NCBI RefSeq assembly: GCF_943193175.1
Contig: NZ_CALPDF010000002.1
Coordinates: forward strand, 1-64,000
Origin: Neobacillus muris
GTDB taxonomy: Bacteria > Bacillota > Bacilli > Bacillales > Cytobacillaceae
Reading direction: 5' to 3'
DNA: 64,000 nt
Shown piece by piece: positions 36,868 through 46,025 of this stretch; within the stretch, counting starts at the first letter, position 1; each line of letters opens with the position of its first letter. The notes beneath the pieces are model-generated. The model was not told the DNA's origin, did not search any database, and saw nothing but the letters and a program-made list of their open reading frames with translations. Made by a program: the position numbers and the translations under genes.

Positions 36868-38654
36868 ACCTATTGGCACGTAACAAATTTAACGTGGATG
36901 AAGAGCTTGAAACGCCTTTTAATATGGCGCATCTTAAAAGATTACTTGTATACGTAAAACCCTTTAAAACGCAAATCATGATAACGGTAATCATCATGCT
37001 GATAGCAAGCGGCGCTAATTTAATAGGCCCTTACTTGATCAAGCAGGCGATTGACAAAGAAATTCCCAGTAAAAATATTGCCGGTTTGGCCATCCTTGCG
37101 GGGATTTATTTAGTGGCCTTAATTATTACGGGAATCTGCATGAAATTCAGGATTAGAATGATGTCCCGGATTGGCCACAGTGTGATTAAAAATATCCGTA
37201 AAGATTTATTTACCCATTTGCAAAATCTTTCTTTTTCATTTTTTGATAGCCGCCCGCACGGAAAGATTTTAGTCCGGGTGGTTAATTACGTTAATTCATT
37301 AAGCGATTTGCTTTCCAATGGATTAATCAATCTAATCACGGATTTATTCAGCTTGCTGGTAATTGTTGGATTTATGGTATCTATCAATGCAAAGCTTGCA
37401 ATATTTGCAATGGCAGGTTTCCCGATACTGGCCTTTGTTATTTTCTTAATAAAAAATGCCCAGCGAAAGGCTTGGCAAAATTTAAGTAATAAACAGTCAA
37501 ATTTAAACGCCTACATTCATGAAAGCATCAATGGAATAAAAATTACCCAGGCATTTGTTCGGGAAGAAGAGAATAAAAAAATTTTTGATGGAGTTTCCAA
37601 TGGATATAAAACCTCTTGGCTTAAGGCAGTTAGGGTTCAATTCCTTCTGTGGCCGGCGATTGAAAACATTTCCGTACTAACTGTTTCGCTTATTTATGTC
37701 ATTGGAGTCAGCATGATTGGTAATGGAATTACAGTAGGGGCCCTTGTAGCATTCGTAGGATACATATGGATGTTCTGGACACCGCTGGCGAACATCGGAA
37801 ATTTTTATAATGCGATTATCAATGCATCAGCCTACTTGGAACGGATATTTGAGATGATGGATGAGCAACCAACGATTTCGGATCGGCCCAATGCAAAAGA
37901 ACTGCCGATGATAAAAGGAGCGGTCGAATTTGATCATGTGGTATTTGGCTATGAATCTAGTGTGCGGAACTTAAATCAAGTTAGTTTTCGGGCAAACCCG
38001 GGTGAGACTATTGCCATTGTGGGACCAACTGGAGCAGGAAAAACAACGATTGTTAATTTGCTTAGCCGTTTTTATGATATTGAAAGCGGTGAAATTAGAA
38101 TAGACGGTATTAATATTGAAACGGTGACCATCGCTTCCCTAAGAAAGCAAATGGGGGTTATGCTGCAGGATCCGTTTATTTTCTCTGGAACCATTATGGA
38201 TAATATCCGCTATGGCAGATTGGACGCGTCAGATGAAGAAGTGATAGAGGCCGCAATAGCAGTTCAGGCTCATCCATTTATCAATCAGTTAAAACAAGGC
38301 TACTATACCGAAGTCAATGAAAGAGGTTCGATGCTTTCTAATGGCCAAAGACAGCTTCTATCATTTGCAAGAGCATTACTAGCGGATCCCAAGATTCTTA
38401 TTTTAGATGAGGCAACTTCTTCTATAGATACCGAAACAGAATTGGCATTGCAGAAAGGTCTTGAGACATTGCTTGCAGACAGAACTTCATTTATTATTGC
38501 CCACCGTCTCTCGACGATTCAGAATGCTTCCAAGATATTATATATTGATAAGGGAATGATACAGGAAGAAGGGACACATGATGAATTAATCCGCCGCCGC
38601 GGCCTTTATTGGAAATTATATACTTCACATTATTCTTCTTTAAAAGTGATATAA
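36864..38654 (+). CDS. ABC exporter half-transporter 2 (catalytic partner)
   Basis: A 596-residue half-transporter with the same plan: an N-terminal extension, six helices (about 30-330), Walker A GPTGAGKTT near 390 and Walker B ILILDEATSSID with the canonical Glu. Its signature is LSNGQRQ rather than LSGGQ, as in related second subunits (YfiC-like). It starts at GTG 36864, overlapping the stop of partner 1 by four bases; TTG 36873 is an alternative. The pair is a separate unit bounded by terminators. Substrate unknown: drugs, lipids, or a peptide or sugar connected with the island. Confidence 0.84.
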   Translation: MNLLARNKFNVDEELETPFNMAHLKRLLVYVKPFKTQIMITVIIMLIASGANLIGPYLIKQAIDKEIPSKNIAGLAILAGIYLVALIITGICMKFRIRMMSRIGHSVIKNIRKDLFTHLQNLSFSFFDSRPHGKILVRVVNYVNSLSDLLSNGLINLITDLFSLLVIVGFMVSINAKLAIFAMAGFPILAFVIFLIKNAQRKAWQNLSNKQSNLNAYIHESINGIKITQAFVREEENKKIFDGVSNGYKTSWLKAVRVQFLLWPAIENISVLTVSLIYVIGVSMIGNGITVGALVAFVGYIWMFWTPLANIGNFYNAIINASAYLERIFEMMDEQPTISDRPNAKELPMIKGAVEFDHVVFGYESSVRNLNQVSFRANPGETIAIVGPTGAGKTTIVNLLSRFYDIESGEIRIDGINIETVTIASLRKQMGVMLQDPFIFSGTIMDNIRYGRLDASDEEVIEAAIAVQAHPFINQLKQGYYTEVNERGSMLSNGQRQLLSFARALLADPKILILDEATSSIDTETELALQKGLETLLADRTSFIIAHRLSTIQNASKILYIDKGMIQEEGTHDELIRRRGLYWKLYTSHYSSLKVI

Positions 38655-38658
38655 TCGA

Positions 38659-38692
38659 AAAACCCTAAAGGAAAATCCTATAGGGTTTTTTG
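38659..38692 (+). terminator. Terminator of the ABC exporter operon
   Basis: AAAACCCTA (38659-38667) pairs with TAGGGTTTT (38681-38689), then T. Confidence 0.85.
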
Positions 38693-38867
38693 ATTTATTT
38701 TCCTCTTATTCATTGCTTCAAATCTTTCACGAAATATTTCCTATGAAAACAGGGAAATAAATGGTAAAATCGAATTAATTTATTCGGCAAAAGATAAAAA
38801 GACTTCATAAAATGAATAGGTTGTTATAAATTTGGTTTAAAAAATGGACCATTGGAGAGTTACTCTC

Positions 38868-40655
38868 ATGAAAAAGATATTTCATCGATTAAAGAATGAT
38901 TATCATAATTTAAAAATCAAAAATAAACTTTTTATACTAGTTTTTTCGACAATGATTCTCTCATTTTCTTTTGCATTTTTGGCCCTGCAATATGCCTTCC
39001 ATATTTATGATGAACAATTGTATAGCAAATCTTCACAAGTATTAAGTACTTCTTCGAATAGTATTGAAAATGAATTAAAGCATATGGAGGAAGTAACTTA
39101 TAATATTTTAACGGATCCACAAATACAGCAATATTTAGCTTCTGTTAGTGAAGATGGATCAGATTATGATAAGTTTCTTTTACGAAACGAAATGGTGGAT
39201 AAACTGTGGAACTATGTTAATAGAGAGAAATATATTCATTCAATAAAATTGCTTGATGTTAATGGCGGAGAATATGGTGTGGATGGCAGAAATGTTAAAT
39301 TGACCCAGGAACAAAAGGTAAAGATCATCAACCAGGCAGGAAAAGCAGATGGAAGCAATGTTTGGATTAATCCTGAAGAGCAAAATTTTACGATTGCAAC
39401 GGCTCGGACAATCAAACAATATTCTAATTTAAGCTTTGACAAGATCGGGACAATTATTATCTACATTGATATGGAAAAACTCGTTGGTGATATCCTAGAA
39501 GGTTCCAGTAAGATGGATGGTGAATTTTTTATTACAAATAAAGAGTCAATCATTTTTCCAAAGGGAACTGAAACCCTATTTGACCAATTGCCATTAACGA
39601 TAAAAAATGGCTATCAAATAAAGGAAATTGCTGAAAAAAAATACTTTCTTGTACAAATTCAATCCAATTATTTCGATTGGACCTACATAAATGCCATTCC
39701 GTTTAATCAAATCTTCAAAAATATCAATATTATTAAAACTGTTTTAATCATGATCTTTTTCCTCATGTTTGCGGCAGTGATGCTTGTTGGAATTCGTTTT
39801 GCGAAAAATATTACAACCCCGCTTGAAAATCTTGTCGCTGGTATGGAGTACCTAAAGGTAGGAGATTTTAAGGAGGCCAAAAAGGAAGCGCTTAAATCTA
39901 CGGTTATCCATGATGACGAGGTGGGAAAGCTGCAGCAAAACTTCCAATCGATGACTCAAAAGATTGATGAATTAATTCATGAAAATTATTCTAAGCAGTT
40001 GACTATCAAGGAGACGGAATTTAAAGCACTTCAGGCACAAATTAACCCTCATTTTTTATATAACACCCTAGAATCCATCAATTGGCTGGCAAAAGGAAAT
40101 GGGCAATTTCAAATTTCAAAAATGGTAGAAGCACTTGGTTTTTTACTTCGAAACTCCATCAGCCTAAAAAAATCAATGATCACCATTGAGGAAGAGCTGA
40201 ACGTTGTAAAAAACTATATTGTCATTCAGAAATACCGGTTTGGGGAAAGACTGGAATTTAATATGTTAGTTGATCGGGACCTGTTTGGTTTATATATTCC
40301 GAAATTAACTTTACAGCCCTTAGTAGAAAATGCGATAAATTATGCATTAGAGCCTATGGTCGAGCCTTGTAAAATTAGAATTTACTCAACGATTTATGAA
40401 TCCGTTATTAAATTAATCGTTGAAGATAATGGACCAGGAATGGCACCGGATTATTTAGAAAAATTATGGAATGGAGAAATCCAAACACGTGGACAAGGTG
40501 TTGGCATATCCAATATAAACGAACGAATCAAATTAGCTTACGGGGAAAATTACGGAATAAATATTGAAAGCGCACCCAATCACGGAACGAAAGTAATGAT
40601 CATCTTACCGTTCAAAGAGGAGGATGCTTATGTACAACGTATTATTAGTGGATGA
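38868..40655 (+). CDS. YesM-like sensor histidine kinase
   Basis: A 595-residue membrane kinase of the LytS/YesM group (HisKA_5/His_kinase). Two membrane segments (about 17-40 and 290-310) flank a large extracellular sensor domain; a HAMP domain follows, then QINPHFLYNTLES with phosphoacceptor His395 and a C-terminal ATPase domain with ENAINYAL and EDNGPGM. I choose ATG 38868 because GGAGAG lies eight bases upstream. It overlaps the response regulator gene. Such kinases control sugar-uptake genes, and some sense through an extracellular binding protein. Confidence 0.88.
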   Translation: MKKIFHRLKNDYHNLKIKNKLFILVFSTMILSFSFAFLALQYAFHIYDEQLYSKSSQVLSTSSNSIENELKHMEEVTYNILTDPQIQQYLASVSEDGSDYDKFLLRNEMVDKLWNYVNREKYIHSIKLLDVNGGEYGVDGRNVKLTQEQKVKIINQAGKADGSNVWINPEEQNFTIATARTIKQYSNLSFDKIGTIIIYIDMEKLVGDILEGSSKMDGEFFITNKESIIFPKGTETLFDQLPLTIKNGYQIKEIAEKKYFLVQIQSNYFDWTYINAIPFNQIFKNINIIKTVLIMIFFLMFAAVMLVGIRFAKNITTPLENLVAGMEYLKVGDFKEAKKEALKSTVIHDDEVGKLQQNFQSMTQKIDELIHENYSKQLTIKETEFKALQAQINPHFLYNTLESINWLAKGNGQFQISKMVEALGFLLRNSISLKKSMITIEEELNVVKNYIVIQKYRFGERLEFNMLVDRDLFGLYIPKLTLQPLVENAINYALEPMVEPCKIRIYSTIYESVIKLIVEDNGPGMAPDYLEKLWNGEIQTRGQGVGISNINERIKLAYGENYGINIESAPNHGTKVMIILPFKEEDAYVQRIISG

Positions 40656-42192
40656 TGAAAAAATTATTACCGAAGGGATGAAAAGGGTAATAAACTGGGA
40701 ATCGATTGGAACAAATCTAATTGGTACTGCGTGGAATGGAATCGAGGCATACAAGATAATAGAACAAAAACAGCCTGATATTGTTATTAGTGATATTAAA
40801 ATGCCAGGTATGAATGGACTTGAACTGGCAGCCAAAGTTACCAGCAGGTTTCAGGATATCAAATTTATTTTATTATCCGGTTTTAGTGAGTTTGAATATG
40901 CGAAACAGGCAATGGAATATGGAGTAAAACATTACCTTTTAAAACCATGCAATGAGAATGACATTATGGATGCAGTAATAGAAATTTGCATGGAACTAAA
41001 GGAAAAACAGGAGCGGAAACAGTTTGTCCAATCTATAAAAGGAACCCTAGAAACCGTTCTGCCTTTCGCAAAGGAGCAGCTATTAAAAGAATTCATTACA
41101 AATCGTTTTGACAATATCAATTTAAAGTATTATCAAAAACTTTTTGATGACGAGATATTAACGCAGAATGTTCGTCTTGTATTATTCCAAATAGAAGGAA
41201 ATTTTCAATTTGAGCAAATGTTTGCCATTAAAAATATTGCTGAACATATCTTTGAATCTTATTTATTGAGCTGTACAGTAAGTGAGACGGTGTTATTTTT
41301 AATCAATAATGATTGCGATGCAGCCAAACTGCAATCCCAAATTAATAGAATTAAAGAAACCTTTTTCCAGTATTATCAATTCGATACAACAGCAGTAATT
41401 AGTGAGGCAGGGAATATTTTAAATGCCAATAAATTGTACAAGCAAGCTTTAGATTGCTTATCCTATCGTTTTTATCTTGGAGAAGGATGTGTCATCACTA
41501 AAAAGGATATTGTCAATCTAAGCCCTTCCAATGAGGTGGAATTTTATTATGATGATCAAAAGTTTTGCAGGCTTGTGAAATCCGGCAGCTGGCCTGAGGT
41601 TCAGAATGAACTCTTCTTTTTCTTTCAGCAGCTCATGGAGTTAAGACTTGATATAGAAACAACTAAATCATATGTGATTCAGGTATTTAATAGTATGATC
41701 CGCCTTTGTGAACCAAAGGAAATGAATAAGTATTTAAAGAATTTGCGGCTTTTGCTGGAAATGGACACCATTCAGAATATGAGGGCACTTTTTGAAAATG
41801 CAGCCCAAACTTTGACCAAGGATTTTTTTCAACAAACTAAGCACAAACATTCAGCTATTATCAAGAAGGTAATCGAAATTATTGAAAAACATATCGGCGA
41901 CCAAAATTTATCGCTTCATTGGGTTGCCAATGAAATGTTATACATGAACGCGGATTATCTTGGAAAACTGTTTAAGAAAGAAACGGGTGAAAAGTTTTCA
42001 AATTATTTAACTAGAGTTAGAATTGAAACCGCCATCAAATTAATTGAGAATGAATCGGATGTAAAGGTATTTGAAATAGCAGAAAAAATTGGGTTCGGCG
42101 AAAATCCTCAATATTTTAGCCAGGTTTTTAAAAAGCATACAGGTTATACTCCATCAGAATATAAAAGAGAATCGGTACAAGGGTTGTCATAG
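40630..42192 (+). CDS. YesN-like AraC-type response regulator
   Basis: A 520-residue protein with an N-terminal receiver (phosphorylation site Asp55 in VISDIKMPG), a long middle region (about 130-410) of helical character, and two C-terminal AraC helix-turn-helix motifs (LHWVANEMLYMNADYLGKLF and IAEKIGFGENPQYFSQVFKK). The start overlaps the end of the kinase gene by 26 bases; ATG 40630 is preferred over ATG 40624 because AGAGGAGG lies directly before the latter. It probably activates the transporter genes downstream. Confidence 0.88.
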   Translation: MYNVLLVDDEKIITEGMKRVINWESIGTNLIGTAWNGIEAYKIIEQKQPDIVISDIKMPGMNGLELAAKVTSRFQDIKFILLSGFSEFEYAKQAMEYGVKHYLLKPCNENDIMDAVIEICMELKEKQERKQFVQSIKGTLETVLPFAKEQLLKEFITNRFDNINLKYYQKLFDDEILTQNVRLVLFQIEGNFQFEQMFAIKNIAEHIFESYLLSCTVSETVLFLINNDCDAAKLQSQINRIKETFFQYYQFDTTAVISEAGNILNANKLYKQALDCLSYRFYLGEGCVITKKDIVNLSPSNEVEFYYDDQKFCRLVKSGSWPEVQNELFFFFQQLMELRLDIETTKSYVIQVFNSMIRLCEPKEMNKYLKNLRLLLEMDTIQNMRALFENAAQTLTKDFFQQTKHKHSAIIKKVIEIIEKHIGDQNLSLHWVANEMLYMNADYLGKLFKKETGEKFSNYLTRVRIETAIKLIENESDVKVFEIAEKIGFGENPQYFSQVFKKHTGYTPSEYKRESVQGLS

Positions 42193-42212
42193 GATATAAA
42201 GGGGAAACTACC

Positions 42213-43508
42213 ATGAAAAAGCAAATTTTTATAACAATGTCGTTAGTAATGGTAATTTTCGCTGGGGGCTGCAGAATCTTTGACCTAAACGAATCAACGG
42301 CGAGTAACCGAAAAGAGAGTGTTACTCTAAGAATTGCCTGGTGGGGTGAAAAGCCAAGAAACGACTATACTCTTAAAGTCATCAAGCTCTTTGAAAAAAA
42401 GTATCCCAATATTAAGATTGAACCTGAATATTCAAATTGGGATGATTATTGGAAGAAATTAGCCCCAATGGCAGCAGGAAATAAGCTTCCTGATATTATG
42501 CAGATGGATTTATTATATTTGAAGCCTTATAGTGATAACAATTTGCTCGAGGATTTAACCCCCTATATCAATAAAAAAATTATAAAGACGGAATCTATCA
42601 GTCAAAGGATTCTCTCCGGAGGAGAAATTGGGGGGGATTTATTCGGGATACCGCTTGGTCTAAATGCCCCGGCTATCATCTTGGATCGCCAATTGCTATT
42701 ATCAGCAGGTGCCGATTACCCTGATAAAAATTGGAACTGGAATGAATTTGAAAATATGGCTCTGCAGGTAACTGATGATAAGCAAATCTATGGAACAAAT
42801 GGGATGAAACCGCCTGAGGTCTTCTTTTCCTATTATCTTCGTACAAAAGGAAAAAGTTTATATAATGATAGTGGGACTGCGTTAGGATATGAGGATGATC
42901 AATTGTTTATTGATTACTTTGAAATGCAGTTAAGACTACTTGATCATGGAACATTTCCAAGACCAGATGTGACAGAACAGATAAAAGGTATCCAAGATGA
43001 ACTGTTGGTCAACCAGCAATCGCCGCTAACTTGGGCTTACTCTAATCAATATATCGGCTTTTTGCAAAGTGCAAATCGACCACTTGAACTTGTTCATCCA
43101 CCTGGCTATGCCCCGAATATGGCAAATGCGGTAAAACCCAGCATGCTGTTTTCTGTTTCTAAAAGCTCCAAGAATAAGCAGGCTGCTGCACTGTTTATCA
43201 ACTTCTTCGTCAATAATAGTGAAGCCAATCGCATTATCAAAGGAGAAAGGGGGGTGCCGATTTCTTCAAAGGTAGTCAAAGAAATCAAAAATGATTTATC
43301 AGAATACGAGAAAAAGGTCTTTGACTATGTCTATCATGTAAAAAATAACAACTTAATTGTAGAAAAAGCAGGCCCGCTGGGAGGAATTGAGGTAGTAAAC
43401 CTATTGCAAAGCGTGTCTGATCAAATTCTGTTTAAAACAATCACACCAAGTGAAGGAGCGCAAATATTTAGATCCAATGCTAACAAAATCCTCTCACAAA
43501 ATGAGTGA
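42213..43508 (+). CDS. Sugar-binding lipoprotein 1, probably linked to the sensor kinase
   Basis: A 431-residue solute-binding protein (family 1, YesO/LplA-like) with a lipobox IFAGGC near residue 20. It shares TLRIAWWGEKPR, EPEYSNWDDYWKKLAP and the FFSYYLRTKGKSLY region with binding protein 2, at a level of roughly half identical by eye. It is only 20 bases behind the response regulator and is followed by a terminator, so it belongs to the kinase/regulator transcript rather than to the permeases. This suggests a role as sensory binding protein, as reported for AraP of the Geobacillus AraPST system; transport is the alternative. Confidence 0.82.
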   Translation: MKKQIFITMSLVMVIFAGGCRIFDLNESTASNRKESVTLRIAWWGEKPRNDYTLKVIKLFEKKYPNIKIEPEYSNWDDYWKKLAPMAAGNKLPDIMQMDLLYLKPYSDNNLLEDLTPYINKKIIKTESISQRILSGGEIGGDLFGIPLGLNAPAIILDRQLLLSAGADYPDKNWNWNEFENMALQVTDDKQIYGTNGMKPPEVFFSYYLRTKGKSLYNDSGTALGYEDDQLFIDYFEMQLRLLDHGTFPRPDVTEQIKGIQDELLVNQQSPLTWAYSNQYIGFLQSANRPLELVHPPGYAPNMANAVKPSMLFSVSKSSKNKQAAALFINFFVNNSEANRIIKGERGVPISSKVVKEIKNDLSEYEKKVFDYVYHVKNNNLIVEKAGPLGGIEVVNLLQSVSDQILFKTITPSEGAQIFRSNANKILSQNE

Positions 43509-43512
43509 AATT

Positions 43513-43549
43513 CCATTGAGCCTATGTTCTATGGGATTTTTTTATGGAA
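43513..43549 (+). terminator. Terminator after binding protein 1
   Basis: AATTCCAT and ATGGGATT form an 8-bp stem with one G-T pair, followed by seven T. It separates the sensor unit from the transporter unit. Confidence 0.7.
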
Positions 43550-43622
43550 GAAGTCGGATTTTTAAACAAACTGAACGGAAATTTTAATTCAGACAATTTG
43601 GAAAAACCAGCATAATAAAAAA

Positions 43623-43636
43623 TGTAAGCACTTTCA
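43623..43636 (+). promoter_or_regulatory. cre-like CcpA site ahead of binding protein 2
   Basis: TGTAAGCACTTTCA matches 13 of 14 positions of the cre consensus TGWAANCGNTNWCA; the G of the central CG is A. A TAATAA-type -10 lies just upstream. This predicts glucose repression of the transporter operon. Confidence 0.65.
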
Positions 43637-43665
43637 TTTGTACTAAAACAAAAGGGGGAAATAAG

Positions 43666-44979
43666 ATGAAGAAATTTCTAGTTTTATTGTTTAGCTTTGT
43701 ACTAGTTTTCTCATTAGCAGCTTGCAGCGGCAGCAGTTCATCGAGCGGGGATGAATCAAAAACAAAGGATGAGAAAAGCGGTGATGAACAGGTTACTCTT
43801 CGAATGGCCTGGTGGGGCTCCCAGCCGCGTCATGATTATACGTTAAAAATCATTGAAATGTATGAGAAAGAGCATCCAAACGTAAAAATTGAACCTGAGT
43901 ATGCCAGCTGGGATGATTATTGGAAGAAGCTGGCTCCTCAAGCAGCTGCAAACGAGCTTCCAGATATTATACAAATGGATCTTTCTTATGTTTCACAGTA
44001 CTCAAACAACAATCAATTGGCAGATTTAAAACCATTTTTTGGGAAGGAAATTAACACAAGTGATCTTAGTGAGAATTTCCTTGATGGCGGAAAACTTGAT
44101 GATAAGTATTACGGTCTTAGCACGGGAGTTAACGCCATTGGCTATCAATATGACCCAGCTTTGTTGAAAAAAATTGGCATGGACAAAGTACCAGAAAACT
44201 GGACATGGGATGATTATCAGGAAATGGGGAAAAAGGCTAGTGAAGCCGGCCTGTATATTGATAACGGTCCAGGCACAGCTCCAGATGTTTTTTTCAACTA
44301 TTATTTAAGAACACAAGGGAAAAGTCTTTATAGCAAAGATGGTACACAATTAGGATATAAAGATGACAAGTTATTTGTGAACTACTTTAAAATGTATGCC
44401 GATATGGTAAAAGACAAAGCGATTCAATCGCCTGACGCAGCAGCACAAGTCAAAGGGCTTGAAGATGACCCTGTTGTAAAACAAAATTCCATAGGTATTT
44501 TCCAATGGTCCAATCAGTTTATAGGTATCCAGCAAGTTGCTAATCGGCCGCTGGAAATGATCGGCATGCCGGGGCCGGACGGTGATAAAGGATTATTCTT
44601 AAAACCAAGTATGCTATGGTCTATTTCTAATAATTCAAAGAATAAAGCGGAGGCTGCCAAATTTATTGACTTCATGACCAACAATATTGAAGCAAATAAA
44701 TTGATGCTTGGTGACCGTGGCGTTCCTGGATCTCCAAAAGTCCAAGAGGCTTTAAAACCGTTACTCTCACCGGCACAGCAGCAGGTATTCAATTATGTGG
44801 CGTGGGCTGGAGAACATAGTTCGGCTTATAATGGTCCAGATCCAATTGGCTCAGGAGAAGTAATCAATCTATTGAAGGGATTTGCCGATCAAATCGCATA
44901 CGGTACAACTAAACCGGAAGATGCGGCCAAACAGTTCAGACAACAAGCCGAAAGCATTTTATCTCAAAACAAAAAATAA
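43666..44979 (+). CDS. Sugar-binding lipoprotein 2 of the ABC importer
   Basis: A 437-residue solute-binding protein with signal peptide and lipobox SLAAC near residue 20, followed by a Ser/Gly/Asp linker. The body has TLRMAWWGSQPRHDYTLK and EPEYASWDDYWKKLAP, the YesO-type fold. AAAGGGGG precedes the ATG. It is first in the unit with the two permeases, with a 13-bp hairpin in between that probably raises its mRNA level relative to theirs. Ligand is likely a pectic oligosaccharide; no residue here proves which. Confidence 0.88.
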   Translation: MKKFLVLLFSFVLVFSLAACSGSSSSSGDESKTKDEKSGDEQVTLRMAWWGSQPRHDYTLKIIEMYEKEHPNVKIEPEYASWDDYWKKLAPQAAANELPDIIQMDLSYVSQYSNNNQLADLKPFFGKEINTSDLSENFLDGGKLDDKYYGLSTGVNAIGYQYDPALLKKIGMDKVPENWTWDDYQEMGKKASEAGLYIDNGPGTAPDVFFNYYLRTQGKSLYSKDGTQLGYKDDKLFVNYFKMYADMVKDKAIQSPDAAAQVKGLEDDPVVKQNSIGIFQWSNQFIGIQQVANRPLEMIGMPGPDGDKGLFLKPSMLWSISNNSKNKAEAAKFIDFMTNNIEANKLMLGDRGVPGSPKVQEALKPLLSPAQQQVFNYVAWAGEHSSAYNGPDPIGSGEVINLLKGFADQIAYGTTKPEDAAKQFRQQAESILSQNKK

Positions 44980-44987
44980 TTCCCAGT

Positions 44988-45022
44988 TCGATAGCTGATC
45001 CTTCCTTTAGATCAGCTATCGA
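44988..45022 (+). other. Intercistronic hairpin between binding protein 2 and the permeases
   Basis: TCGATAGCTGATC (44988-45000) and GATCAGCTATCGA (45010-45022) form a perfect 13-bp stem with no T run after it. Such hairpins often stabilise the upstream binding-protein mRNA, as in maltose operons. Confidence 0.7.
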
Positions 45023-45063
45023 CCTTTCATCTTACTGCATTTCAAGAATAAGGAGATGAGCAA

Positions 45064-46023
45064 ATGAACACACGTGTGATAAAGGAAAATCCAAGTGCAG
45101 ATATTACAATCCAGCCAATCAGCAAAAAAGGTCGTTCTATTAAAGAAAATTTAACAGGATATGCGTTTATCAGCCCATTTGTGATAGGATTCCTTGCATT
45201 TACATTAATCCCGATCGTGACGTCATTATATTTATCATTTACAAACTATAATCTTTTTTCAACACCTAAATGGATTGGTCTTGATAACTATATAAAAATG
45301 TTTACTGGCGATCCTCGGTACTGGCAGTCATTAAAGGTGACCATTATTTATGTATTTGCAGGAGTTCCATTAAGACTAGGTTTCGCCTTATTAATTGCGA
45401 TGATGTTAAATAAAGCATCAAGGGCAGTAGGTCTCTATCGTTCCTTATTTTACTTGCCATCTCTAATTGGCGGCAGTGTAGCAGTTGCCATTATGTGGCG
45501 GAATGTATTTGGAGACCAGGGAATTGTTAATATCTTGCTTGAGTTTTTTGGTATTCCAGCCGTTAGATGGTTCGGGAACCCTACAGCAGCCCTTTGGATG
45601 TTAATCTTCTTGGCAGCTTGGCAATTTGGTTCATCCATGCTAATTTTCCTTGCCGGATTAAAGGGAATTCCGAAAAGTTATTATGAAGCCGCAAGTGTTG
45701 ACGGAGCAAATGGCGCACAGCAATTCTTCAAAATTACCCTGCCAATGTTGAGCCCGGTTATTCTATTCAATACTGTCATGCAAACTATTTCTGCATTTAT
45801 GACATTCGTCCCAGCCTTTATTATCTCAAAAGGTACAGGCGGTCCAATGGATGGAACTCTTCTTTATTCCTTATACCTATTCTTACAAGGCTTCCAGTTC
45901 TTCAATATGGGTTATGCTTCCGCGATGGCATGGATCATGCTCATTATTGTTGCAATATTAACTGCGATCATCTTTGCAACATCAAAATTCTGGGTTCACT
46001 ATGAATCGGAAGGAGGCAGATAA
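45064..46023 (+). CDS. ABC sugar permease 1 (YesP-like)
   Basis: A 319-residue CUT1-type permease with a cytosolic N-terminal extension of about 35 residues, six membrane helices and the ATPase-docking loop [20 protein letters not shown] near residue 213. AAGGAGATG precedes the ATG. Two bases separate it from permease 2. There is no ATPase gene in the operon, which in Bacillus usually means that a shared ATPase such as MsmX is used. Confidence 0.9.
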   Translation: MNTRVIKENPSADITIQPISKKGRSIKENLTGYAFISPFVIGFLAFTLIPIVTSLYLSFTNYNLFSTPKWIGLDNYIKMFTGDPRYWQSLKVTIIYVFAGVPLRLGFALLIAMMLNKASRAVGLYRSLFYLPSLIGGSVAVAIMWRNVFGDQGIVNILLEFFGIPAVRWFGNPTAALWMLIFLAAWQFGSSMLIFLAGLKGIPKSYYEAASVDGANGAQQFFKITLPMLSPVILFNTVMQTISAFMTFVPAFIISKGTGGPMDGTLLYSLYLFLQGFQFFNMGYASAMAWIMLIIVAILTAIIFATSKFWVHYESEGGR

Positions 46024-46025
46024 CA

